Shown here in pieces: positions 49,139 to 58,339 of a stretch of DNA of 64,000 bases (the stretch's first letter is position 1; the number at the start of each line of letters is the position of its first letter). Location of the stretch: positions 113,191,549 to 113,255,548 of the forward strand of contig CM043953.1 of assembly GCA_014529385.2 (NCBI GenBank), read 5' to 3'. The position numbers and the translations under genes are program-made. The notes below the pieces were generated by a model. The model worked only from the letters and a program-made list of their open reading frames with translations. It ran no database searches and was not told the origin of the DNA. This stretch comes from Adiantum capillus-veneris. Taxonomy: Eukaryota > Streptophyta > Polypodiopsida > Polypodiales > Pteridaceae.

Positions 49139-49412
49139 CTTGAAGCACTAAGACAAAATAGCTGCAATCTGCAAAAACCTATAAATCTGTTGAACCTGCT
49201 ATCGTGGTACCTGTAACGCTTCCTACACTCAACGAGTGTCCACAATCAAGCGTATATACAGCCACTGTACTTGTACAGTAAATCTCTGTGTACTGCACTT
49301 TGGAGACCTGTTCAGAAACTTGGATGAAACACTTGGTCGTGGATTGCGAACGAAGGGATTGTGATGCTCTTGCTCTCTTAGCCTCTCTTGCCTGCACCAG
49401 GCTCTGATATCA

Positions 49413-49734
49413 TGTAAAGAATGAGGATGCAAGAGAGCTACACAAGACAAGCACAAAGCACACAGAGATGGAAAGCTTCTTCTTCTTCTTCACAGAAAAG
49501 AGAGTACAAAATGACTAAGTGCTAAAGCTGAAAAGTAGCACATATGTACATGCGGTCACTAAGTGTGAACTCGCTAGAAGCGTACTAGGCTGGCACTATA
49601 AGTGTAGTCCAGCTGTAGAATCACTGGCAGATATCCTCCGTGTCGGTCACCTAACACGCCAATGAGTAAATGCCGTAAGCGGCCAAGACCCGTAGTGGAT
49701 GCCCGCTCAAGGTGTAGAGCTCGACATCTCAACA
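49413..49734 (-). repeat. 5' LTR of copia copy C
   Basis: It is 322 bp and matches 44496-44817 with about six substitutions. The primer site TGATATCAGAGCC follows immediately on the minus strand. Confidence 0.95.
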
Positions 49735-50301
49735 ATACACAACGTCGTTGTTGGTGCAACGTGTATGATCACCTCAAATCTAGACTTGGAAATTGGCGCT
49801 GCAAACGGTGCCACATGCAGGGTCAAGGATATATCCCATGATTGCACCGGTCTGGTAGACACGATCACTGTGCTCATAGACAACACAAATACCAGAATCA
49901 CCATTCAGCGTACAAAACACTCCACCAGAGCATTCAACTTCAAATATTACCACAAATATACATTCCCTTTGATACTAGCATATGCAATAACGGATCACAA
50001 ATCGCAGGGTGCAACAATAGCTGAAAAGGCCATACTCAACATCAAACAAGTTTTCACGCCAGGCCTTGCGTATATCATGTTCTCGCGAGTCACCGAAAGA
50101 AGACACATAAGGATCCTAGAGCTTCCTACACCAGACATGTTTGAGCCTATGAGAGATTTGCTTTCAGATACTTGAATATGTACAGTCACATAAAATTGTA
50201 TAACTCCATTTCATATAAAGTTTGTCCTCACTTGCAAATCGTATGATGCATTTTTTAATATCGTGTCTTGTGTTACAGGTTTTTAAGAAAACAACTATAA
50301 C

Positions 50302-51531
50302 ATGGCAACCAACAAGGTCTGTACATTCCAAAATCTATGTTCCTTAAAGATCAACATTATGCTTGAATGCATACAAAGCTCTTCTCACAAAATGCTTATT
50401 CTTTGTCCTCACTTGCAGCTATTTGATCTGTTCAAAAGTAACGCAACAAGCACTTCATCCACAACAAACAACGACGGCTCATCAAACTATCCTACCTCCG
50501 GCCAAATGAGAATGGCAAATTTAGCAGGGGAGCATCCACATTCATACATAAAACCACGACCACACTACTCGCACGTCTGTAGCTACATCAACTCAATGAA
50601 GTAGATACTGAAGCAAAACAGTGACAAACAAGTTAAGTTCGCAACCGGACTGCAGAAAGAAATACTCAACAAACTCAAGTTGCAATACGAAGAAACAACG
50701 GGAAGACTACTTGACGGAGAGGCTCTGCAATTGCTACATACAAAGACAAAATTCATTTCATTGTTTGCCATCGAGATGATGCACTTTGGCTTCAACATAG
50801 AGCTAGACAAACTCCTTGACCTTGACAGGAAAAACGATGACATGATATTAAACAAAATTAGGGTCGAGATGGGACTCGAAGAAAATGAAGCAATATTGAC
50901 AGACGAGCATTTCACTTGGCACTTCGATCAAGAGTTATTCAACAAACACTTCGGAGAAACAACAAACCCGTTCAGAAAAAAAAACAAAACAACAGGTAAA
51001 CATTGCATCCACTCCTTACGTATAAGAACTACTTACAGCTATCTGCAATTCTAAATCAGAACACAACTAACATTTACTTATGCAGTGCAGGGATACATCA
51101 CAGACATAAAGATCGAAACGGAGGAGAGTACTCAGGCAACCCAGACATAGGAGGAGACATCACCGGAGATTCCGGCATCAAAGAGGCAGCCGACAGACAA
51201 GGAAATAAACTACATAGTCTACTCGATAACTTGCACAAAAAATGGTAGGAGATACAAAGGTGTGACAAAGAACTACGACGCGAGGAGAAAGGCACACACG
51301 AGAAAACCACCCAAAAAAATGAGGAAAGACTTTGCAGCATACCAGCCGTTCACTGATAATTTTAGGTTCGATGTTTTGCATGCAACAAATAGCAAAAGTG
51401 TAGCTCTTGCATTAGAAGAAAAAGAGATCATAGCCCAGCAAGCAACTTCAACAGAGGGATATAATAATTTGATAGGCCATCCTCCAAATTGTCCAAAATA
51501 CTATTTTTTGAAGTATCACAAAAAAATATAG
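50302..51531 (+). pseudogene. Helitron-1 second ORF: unknown domain plus C-terminal GIY-YIG-like nuclease
   Basis: Proposed exons are 50302-50316, 50419-50995 and 51086-51531. Both introns (102 and 90 bp) are GT-AG and keep one frame; the second contains a stop if unspliced. The first part is Ser/Asn-rich, then helical and charged (LDGEALQLLHTKTKF, FNIELDKLLDLDRKNDD), of unknown family. The C-terminus (about 51208-51475) fits GIY-YIG: YIVYSI in the GIY position, NGRRYKGVTKN in the YIG position, DARRKAH with the conserved Arg and His, FRFDVLHATNS, a Glu helix (ALALEEKEIIAQ) and EGYNNLIGHPP with the terminal Asn. Two TAG stops (50602, 51148) break it; both could be former CAG. It starts 126 bp after the helicase stop. 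The family call rests on motifs alone; a Penelope-like fragment or captured gene is possible. Confidence 0.6.
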
Positions 51532-51540
51532 AAGGTCATG

Positions 51541-52064
51541 TATATTCTATTTTGTCTTACTTTCTTGCAGCGCAAGAATTCATTTTGGTAGTTTCGAGGA
51601 CATGTCTGTTCTTTGTTTTCAAATTACTCTCCCTCTATCTCTCTCTCTATCAATTGGTTGCATTTTCAGTCAATAAAATGTTAGTTTAAATGCCCGCTTC
51701 TGATTATTAAGGTCCATAATCTCTCTGCTCGCACACTACTCTCTCTTTCTCTCTCTCTCTCTCTCTCATTCTATGAAGAAAACCTCAATCATTCTCAATA
51801 CCAAGTTACTCTCATTCTCTGCTTGTAGATTACTGCGACTTTGCATGTTTAAGATAAATGAATCATTGCCCTGATGCATCAGGGCTTTTGGGAGTTGGAG
51901 AGATTGTCTCTGGCAGTCAAATGTGCAGTACATCATTCAGAGTCATTTGTATTTTTTCATTTTTGACATACTGTTTCAAGTAGTGAAAATACTCTGCATT
52001 TATTGAGTCAACAAAACTCCATTCGGCAAATTTGTTTATTGATTTTCCCTTCACGCCCACAAGC
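51541..52064. other. no gene; pyrimidine-rich stretch
   Basis: A CT-rich segment with short TCTCTC runs (about 51628-51770) and otherwise A+T-rich sequence. The Helitron-1 3' terminus should lie in or after this stretch, but no hairpin followed by CTRR was convincing. Confidence 0.5.
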
Positions 52065-52475
52065 ATGAATCTATCGGGCTCTTTCTTTCTATGCTTTGTC
52101 GCATTTCTGGCTATTGTGGTGACTTACACCACAGTAACCACGATCACAAATATGAATAGCAGCAGATCTGGAAGCGAAGAAATAATGACCAAAAAGGAAC
52201 TAGAAACACGGTACGTAGACCCTCTAGTGTGGATGCCTACAGAGCTACGCGTGCATCGTAAAGGTATAAAACATCTATTTCACACTGCGCTTACAGCAAC
52301 ATATTATGCTCACAACCGGTCGCAATTTCGTATCGTGTATCGCTGGTGTCATTCATCAGTTTCGCTTTTACTTGTAACTCATCGAAATTTTTTTAAGCGT
52401 GACAGGAAAGCAAAGTCTCACTATTTTTTTCAATTTCTTGGATTGGTTCTGTGTCATAGCAAAGGGCCATACTAG
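52065..52475 (+). CDS. small ORF with N-terminal hydrophobic segment, unknown
   Basis: From the ATG at 52065, 136 codons. The N-terminus MNLSGSFFLCFVAFLAIVV is a clear hydrophobic segment, a possible signal peptide or membrane anchor. A Ser- and charge-rich part follows (SSRSGSEEIMTKKELETRY), then VDPLVWMPTELRVHRKG. After that the reading becomes less protein-like, and AAG|GTATAA at about 52262 could be a splice donor, so only the first 65 codons or so may be real. The shape resembles a precursor of a small secreted peptide, but I recognise no family and there is no homologous support. Confidence 0.25.
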   Translation: MNLSGSFFLCFVAFLAIVVTYTTVTTITNMNSSRSGSEEIMTKKELETRYVDPLVWMPTELRVHRKGIKHLFHTALTATYYAHNRSQFRIVYRWCHSSVSLLLVTHRNFFKRDRKAKSHYFFQFLGLVLCHSKGPY

Positions 52476-52603
52476 TTTACGAATCTTATTTTCTCTCATT
52501 CAATCTGACATCAAGACGTCCAGTCTGCATGCATGCATGGTGGTTTTGTGTCCGCAGTGCACAGATCTCCCGAACCAAATGAAATCACATATGCTTGTTT
52601 CTC

Positions 52604-52608
<5 letters not shown>

Positions 52609-52693
<85 letters not shown>
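52609..52693. repeat. (TC)n microsatellite
   Basis: 85 bp of TC repeats with a single GTC interruption near 52638. Confidence 0.97.
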
Positions 52694-52695
<2 letters not shown>

Positions 52696-52992
52696 TGGCA
52701 GCGTGTCTGCACCATCTCCCTCTTCGCTGCCTTTGTGTAAGAGTGTGTGAGAGTGTGTGTGTTAAGGAGGGTGATGGAACACTTTCAAGAGCCCTCAACA
52801 TTCTAGTCCGGAGAAGGGTGCATGCAACCAAAGGAGGCAGCACGTGCATGGCCAAGAAGTGAAGAGAGAGAGAGAGAGAGAGATGATGGACCCGTTATCG
52901 CAAAGGGGGAGGCACAGGGGCTGCAAGAGGGGGGGTGAGAGAGAGTGCGATGCAGAGGTGAGGAGAAGTTGGTGAGGTGCTGAGTGGACAAG

Positions 52993-53109
<117 letters not shown>

Positions 53110-53382
53110 GCGAGCTGCTCCACAGCCATAGTGCGCCAGGGTGAGTGTTGATGCAAGGTAGAGAGAAAGAGGGAATCTTATGAGAAATGATTTTTGCCTT
53201 CGTTAGCGTAGAAGGAAAAATCGCAATGCTGCCCTCTCGTTAGCCCACTATTTTTACAAGCTTGCTTTTTAAATCGCTGACAAAGCTAGCTTTTTAAATC
53301 CCCGCCAACCTTAACGAGTAACGAAGCAACCAGCAAGCAGCGGAGCGATAGATCCAACAGTCACCAAGCAGCCTAGCGACAA

Positions 53383-53385
<3 letters not shown>

Positions 53386-53462
<77 letters not shown>
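53386..53462. repeat. (CT)n microsatellite, 77 bp
   Basis: Uninterrupted. It lies within AGCAAGCAG/GAGCGA-type sequence that resumes after the non-autonomous element at 56433. Confidence 0.97.
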
Positions 53463-53464
<2 letters not shown>

Positions 53465-53538
53465 GCCGTCTGAAACCAACGAGCAGCCAACAATCTCAAG
53501 CTAGCAGTGGGAGCGATCTCAAGCGAGCACACAGCAAG

Positions 53539-53856
53539 TGTAAAGTGTGAGCTTTGTCCTAAGGTGTGAGTCAAGGAGAGGAGAGTGGATTTATCCCACA
53601 TACTGTGGAGCAGGGCTGTAGAGCTACTTAAAGCTCATCTCTTGAATCAATAAAGAACAACTCATTTTGCACTACATGCTTGTCTATGGTGAGCTTGTGC
53701 TAAGCTAAGTCAATACTCAAGATTGTGTTTATGAGTCCAAGCTAATCTATCTTGGAACCTAATTCACTTGAGTGATAAGCTTGATTACACACACTCACAC
53801 ACTTGCACCATGTTTCTCTTTCATCCACCATAGCTAGCACGATCCAAATCCTAACA
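53539..53856 (+). repeat. 5' LTR of non-autonomous element
   Basis: It is 318 bp, TGTAAAGTGTGAGC to AAATCCTAACA. A possible polyadenylation signal AATAAA lies in ATCAATAAAGAAC (about 53648). Confidence 0.95.
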
Positions 53857-54356
53857 TTTGGTATCAGAGCTTTGGTGTGCTAGCTAGGATTGTCATTATG
53901 CATTAGTGTGTGTTAATCATTAGCATCTCCATTAGATCGATTAGCATTGCATAATTGTTGTCACGGCCCATTAACAGTTTCATAGTTAAGTTGCATATCT
54001 CACTAATTAAGCACTAATCTAGCTATGTGTGGGCATGTCCTTGGCACACCCAAGAGGCCACTACCCTCCATGGCTAGGTAGACTTGATTAGAGAGAGGAT
54101 TAGCATCATTTGGATTGTATTTTAGATTGCATTTTTTGCGTCAATTTTTGCATCATTTGCCTCTTCAATTAAATTCATTAAACTCGTTTTCCTTTTGCAT
54201 TGTTCACCTCATCTCGAAGCTCTCCTCGCAAGCTTTCTGTCAAGTCCACCCATGCCAAAATCACATTTGATTTACCTATCCTAAAGCTTGCTTGATTTTG
54301 GTCTCATATACACCCTCAATCTCTAGAATTTTCTGCAGAACAAATCCACAGGGGCA

Positions 54357-54358
<2 letters not shown>

Positions 54359-54445
<87 letters not shown>
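54359..54445. repeat. (GT)n microsatellite inside the non-autonomous element
   Basis: 87 bp of perfect GT repeats. Confidence 0.97.
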
Positions 54446-54446
<1 letters not shown>

Positions 54447-55330
54447 CTAGAAGAGCATTCAATGCTCACAGCCCTTTGAGGAAAAACAAAGCCTCAAATA
54501 GGCTTGCACGTGGTGGGAACGCCTTACTTAGAGGGGCCTTTGACCATTTTCTAAGGGCGGCCACACCCCCAAATAAGGCGGGCGCCCACTGGGCGGACTC
54601 CAAACAAAGCATAAAATTGTATTGCAACCGCCAGGCGGGTCCGCTGGAGAACATTCCCACGCGTGCGTGCCTGTTTTTTCTGCCGACTGCCCGGCACGCT
54701 GCCCACGTTTGTGCCCGGAGATGCCCGCGCCTACCCAGTGTGCCCCCGCCTGCCCGGCTTACCCGACCCTCTAAGAGGTCTATCCCGCGGCACTGCTTCA
54801 AAGGCTTCAAGCCCATTAACCTTCCAAGCGGGCAGTCCGGCCTCAAAGCCTCAAGGGCTCCCATCTTCCCACAAAGGGGTGCTCCCCATCCTAAGCACCG
54901 GGTCCCACTGCCTGGCATCCGGCCTCAAAACCCCCAGGAAAGGCTTTCTTAAGCCTCATTCCCACAGTGCTGCTCCTGGGCAAGCCTGCATAAGCCTCCG
55001 AGCACCTCCAAAAGGCCCAAAGCCCCAAGCTCATTACAAGGTGTTGTTCCCACTCAGTGGCCAGCTGCCTCGAACCTCCAAAGACCCCTTTAAGGGCTTG
55101 CTCCCACCAAACTATAGCAAAGACCCTGCCAAGCTTCAAGAGCTTCCCCAAGGCAAATAAACCAAATTTTTCAAGGCCTTCCAAAAGGTATTCAAAGGTG
55201 GATCTCATCGCGCTTCAAAAGGCTTCATCAGTATTCTCTAAAGCACTCAAAGAAAATCTTCAAATCATCACAAATGCATTCAAAGCCAACTTCGAAGGTA
55301 GATTCCAATCAAAAAGGAACTCAAGGCTGT
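54446..55330. other. G+C-rich internal segment of the non-autonomous element
   Basis: About 0.9 kb rich in C and G, with words such as AAGGCTT, CCTCAAAGCC and CTTCAAGAG. Overlapping frames are open on both strands (for example 54359-54952 plus, 54466-54918 minus, 54663-55160 plus) because A+T-rich stop codons are scarce. None shows a known motif. It may be captured host sequence. Confidence 0.6.
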
Positions 55331-55909
55331 GAAGGGTGACTTCACCTCGAGTGAAGAGGTACTTCACATTTTATTAAGAAGACATTAAAATTGGAATCTT
55401 GCAGCCTGGCACAACAACTTCTTGCAATGTATGTAATTGTATTTGTCTACATGGATGACATTGTGTGCTTTTGTAATGGGATAGACATTGGCATTGGAGA
55501 GTCTCCAAATTGCTAAAATCTCCCCATGTGTGAAGAATTTGTGACAAATTGTATGAGAAATTCCGCATGCTTGGGCTCTCGAAGTATAACCAAGATGGAA
55601 GAGAGCATTAATTTTTGCATCAACCTTTTCATAGGATATTTTAGCATATTGTTGCATGTCATTATGACGCATGGAATAAAGCCTGATTGTACCACAAAAA
55701 GGGGGACAGAAGTACTCGTTCGAGGGGAGGATACAAAGTCATACCATGAAGCAGTTGAAAGCAACTGCAGAAGCAACGAAGGCAAGAGACCTGATGGAGG
55801 ATCAGCTCACATAGTAGAAGACAAAAAGGACGAAGACGAAGGTAGCGTTTGGGAAGACCCATTTTGAAGATGCAGACTTTTTACTTGTAGGGGAGGACTT
55901 TTTCCTGTG

Positions 55910-56070
55910 TAAATACCAACTTATCATCCTGTGTGGACATCACCATCCTTTGTGGATCTTTCTTGTGTGGATTTTACCATCCTGTGTGGATATCACCATC
56001 CTTTGTGGACTTTACTTTCCTATGTTGATATCACCATCTTGTGTGGATTTTGTTAGCCTGTGTGGATCGT
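55910..56070. repeat. short tandem repeat before the polypurine tract
   Basis: About eight imperfect copies of an 18-20 bp unit (ACCATCCTGTGTGGATATC and variants), ending some 45 bp before the 3' LTR. Confidence 0.85.
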
Positions 56071-56114
56071 GCATCTTCAGTATCTTGTCTTAGTCCAAAC
56101 CTCAAGGGGAGGAT

Positions 56115-56432
56115 TGTAAAGTGTGAGCTTTGTCCTAAGGTGTGAGTCAAGGAGAGGAGAGTGGATTTATCCCACATACTTTGGAGCAGGGCTGTAGAGC
56201 TACTTAAAGCTCATCTCTTGAATCAATAAAGAACAACTCATTTTGCACTACATGCTTGTCTATGGTGAGCTTGTGCTAAGCTAAGTCAATACTCAAGATT
56301 GTGTTTATGAGTCCAAGCTAATCTATCTTGGAACCTAATTCACTTGAGTGATAAGCTTGCTTACACACACTCACACACTTGCACCATGTTTCTCTTTCAT
56401 CCACCATAGCTAGCACGATCCAAATCCTAACA
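56115..56432 (+). repeat. 3' LTR of non-autonomous element
   Basis: It is 318 bp with the same termini as the 5' LTR and two visible substitutions. It is followed by GCAAG. Confidence 0.95.
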
Positions 56433-56453
56433 GCAAGTAGCTGAGCGACAGGT

Positions 56454-56455
<2 letters not shown>

Positions 56456-56550
<95 letters not shown>
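56456..56550. repeat. (TC)n microsatellite, 95 bp
   Basis: Uninterrupted. It is preceded by GAGCGACAGGTAG, similar to the sequence before the tract at 53386. Confidence 0.97.
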
Positions 56551-56552
<2 letters not shown>

Positions 56553-56598
56553 GCTTTTATGCAAGATGTTGACATGGGTGGGAATATTCACCTGCATA

Positions 56599-56825
56599 GA
56601 CAAATTAAGGGCATAGAGTAGAAGTCCTCAAGTTTTGATTTTTGGTGGCAAGTCACTAATGTACACATGCAGACAATCAAACTAGCATTGACAAATTAAG
56701 AGCATAGAGTAGAAGTCCTCAAGTTTTGATTTTTGGTGGCAAGTCACTAATGTACACATGCAGACAATCAAACTAGCATTGACAAATTAAAGGCATATAG
56801 TAGAAGTCCTCAAGTTTTGATTCAG
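56599..56825. repeat. 91-bp tandem repeat, about 2.5 copies
   Basis: Units start GACAAATTAA at 56599, 56690 and 56781. Each holds AGTAGAAGTCCTCAAG and, in the first two, TGTACACATGCAGACAATC. A detached partial unit (GGCAAGTCACTGATGTACAC) recurs at about 56918-56960. Confidence 0.92.
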
Positions 56826-56960
56826 GCCAGCAACATTTTTTCGCCTTCCCTAGCCCTTTCGGATCAGACGTGTTTCCCTAGAAAGCAAGCTATGTTTACT
56901 TTCTTGTCCAGATATTTGGCAAGTCACTGATGTACACATGTAGACAATCAAACTGGCATT

Positions 56961-58330
56961 TTGCGTAGCTACCAAGTCCATGAAGAAACAAAGTATTATT
57001 CAGTCAAAGTTTTGAACTAATTTACTGTTGTTAGGCAGTGCTAATGTATGCTGGTGGATTCTTCGGTCTAAAGCACTAAAAGTTGTTTCGGTCACAACAT
57101 GAGGCAATTACCAATCAGCAACATGAACCATCTGGCCATAGGTATCCCTTTTGACTTTAATGAGATATGTACAGAGTGCTTTGCTTGATGAGCGGCATCC
57201 AATCGTTTATTTCCGATAATCAAGTGTTACCAGTTGCACTACAAATATGCAAATATGGTTTTACTCCAAGAGGGCTAGCCATAGGTAATATTGCAAATAT
57301 ATCTACCTTCCTATGTGAACTACTCCATTAGATGTCCTCTTCTAACCTTGGGCATTTGATAGTGATATATAGATCCTGTTATTTGTTGCTCTTTTTTTTT
57401 GGCCCTATCATTCACGATCCCAGTGCTAGTTTGTTCAAGACTGTACAAATTGTTTTAGGCTGTGATTTTACGTCAGAGTGGTTAATTCAGCCCATTGAGG
57501 TTGCCCTTTGAGGCCTTTATTTTATGACATTAGAAAATTTCGATGTATTTTGACATGCTTTCTTCTGAAGGACTCTACTTGCGACATACATCTAATGATC
57601 TTGTCTTTTGCCAACAACGTAATCTACGAAATCCTACGGGATGATGTTCAGCAATCTTGTGATCTTATTTGTAGGATCTACATCTGCAGTAAAATCTTAA
57701 AGTAGATGGCTACTTTCCATAAAATGATTGTACTAACTGTTGTTGGTTGTTGTTACACATTTGTGGGCATATGGCAGCTTTACCATGTTGCTTAGAGCAT
57801 GTAGAATCCATGATTCTAGTCTCATGCTAATCAGACCAGTGTAACATGGTATTTACACCATGTGCACAGGAGAAACTAGACCCATTTATGCAGGCGCTTT
57901 TAATGAAGATTCAATTAGATCAATCACTATGGGTAGTGCACAGATCTAGAGCCTGCAAGTCACATATGAGGAGGTATAGGGTAGCCATAAGGGTGGAACA
58001 ATTAGAGAAAGACTATTGCTAGTAAAGGCAGCAGCTAGTGCAGGTGATTGCACCCAAAGAGCAGCGAGATCACGTGACACCCTTGCATCTTTATTGCTGC
58101 CACTCTTTGTGTTTTAGATCATCAACATTGATGCTTGTTGTAGATCTGACACGAAAGGAGCATCCAAGGACCCCTTTCAGTAGTAGCCAAGAGGAACCTT
58201 AGTCTCAGCCAAATTTTAGCCAGCTTTTGGAGCTCAAAACAGAGCTAGATGTGCCTATAGATCACCCGCTCCATTCCCAGGAGGAGCCTCCCCCCAGAGG
58301 GCAATTATCAGAGCCTAGAATTGACCATTT
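56961..58330. other. 1.4-kb region with no recognised feature
   Basis: A+T-rich. Short open frames only, none with recognisable motifs, no LTR ends and no obvious repeats. Confidence 0.6.
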
Positions 58331-58339
58331 GATTAGAGT

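Larger units (their letters stand above)
44496..49734 (-). mobile_element. complete Ty1/copia LTR retrotransposon, copy C (second family)
   Basis: This 5239-bp element lies in the Helitron-1 helicase. Its 322-bp LTRs are at 44496-44817 and 49413-49734. The target duplication is ATACA (44491-44495 and 49735-49739). On the minus strand the primer site is TGATATCAGAGCC, next to the 5' LTR (about 49400-49412). A GAGGGGGAG polypurine tract adjoins the 3' LTR (about 44818-44827). The LTRs differ at about 6 of 322 positions by eye (1.9%). It is a different family from copies A and B. Confidence 0.96.
40927..50175 (+). pseudogene. Helitron-1 Rep/helicase (broken, copia-interrupted)
   Basis: N-terminus: FTICAGCGTSTFSKS (about 41107) and LLPDYIRRIL (about 41290). 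Helitron_like_N: EKAVFPFLFPFGHG (about 41870) and TLYKPYLLIMYQLKRA. Rep: HUH motif NRGSLHAHLILW (about 42450) and tyrosine motif HYLLKYAMKTEP (about 42835), the YxxKY pair that cleaves and joins DNA. Helicase: Walker A as GVP-stop-SGKS (43723), Walker B VIIMDEISML (about 43950), GDFAQLPPV (about 44075), and after the copia element VVVGATCMITSNLDL and AYAITDHKSQGATI (about 49980). Defects: frame change near 41936, TAG at 42544, TGA at 43723 replacing a Walker A glycine codon, and TGA at 44191. Apart from copia C, the frame from 41947 to the end is constant. Confidence 0.9.
40751..51531 (+). mobile_element. Helitron-1 (Rep/helicase plus GIY-YIG ORF), interrupted by copia C
   Basis: This is a rolling-circle transposon. 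Its components are a zinc-finger-like N-terminus, a Rep HUH nuclease, a PIF1-type helicase split by a copia element at 44496-49734, and a downstream spliced ORF. The bounds given are those of recognisable content; the TC and hairpin-CTRR ends were not found. Helitron-2 at the right end of the window is a diverged relative. Stops and shifts disable the copy. Confidence 0.85.
53539..56432 (+). mobile_element. non-autonomous LTR retrotransposon (LARD/large TRIM type)
   Basis: This 2894-bp element has two 318-bp LTRs (53539-53856 and 56115-56432) that differ at only about two positions by eye. The target duplication GCAAG lies at 53534-53538 and 56433-56437. The primer site TGGTATCAGAGC starts at 53859, and the polypurine tract CAAGGGGAGGAT lies next to the 3' LTR. 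The internal region has no gag or pol. It holds a (GT)n tract, a G+C-rich block and a tandem repeat before the polypurine tract. The 5-bp duplication fits copia or gypsy integrases. It is the youngest complete LTR insertion here by divergence and must have been moved by another element's proteins. Confidence 0.95.

Noticed and set aside
52775..52820. Candidate Helitron-1 3' end (CTAG near 52803 after a GAGGGT…AGCCCTC pair)
   Set aside because: The stem does not pair fully and lies far from the last coding signal.
54359..54952. 197-codon frame opening with a long Cys-Val repeat
   Set aside because: The start is the translated GT microsatellite and the rest is the G+C-rich block, open in several frames; no motif.
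55427..55470. FVYMDDIV in the non-autonomous element, resembling a copia RT box
   Set aside because: The surrounding residues do not continue as RT, and SYHEAVES about 300 bp downstream would be in the wrong order; too weak to call pol.
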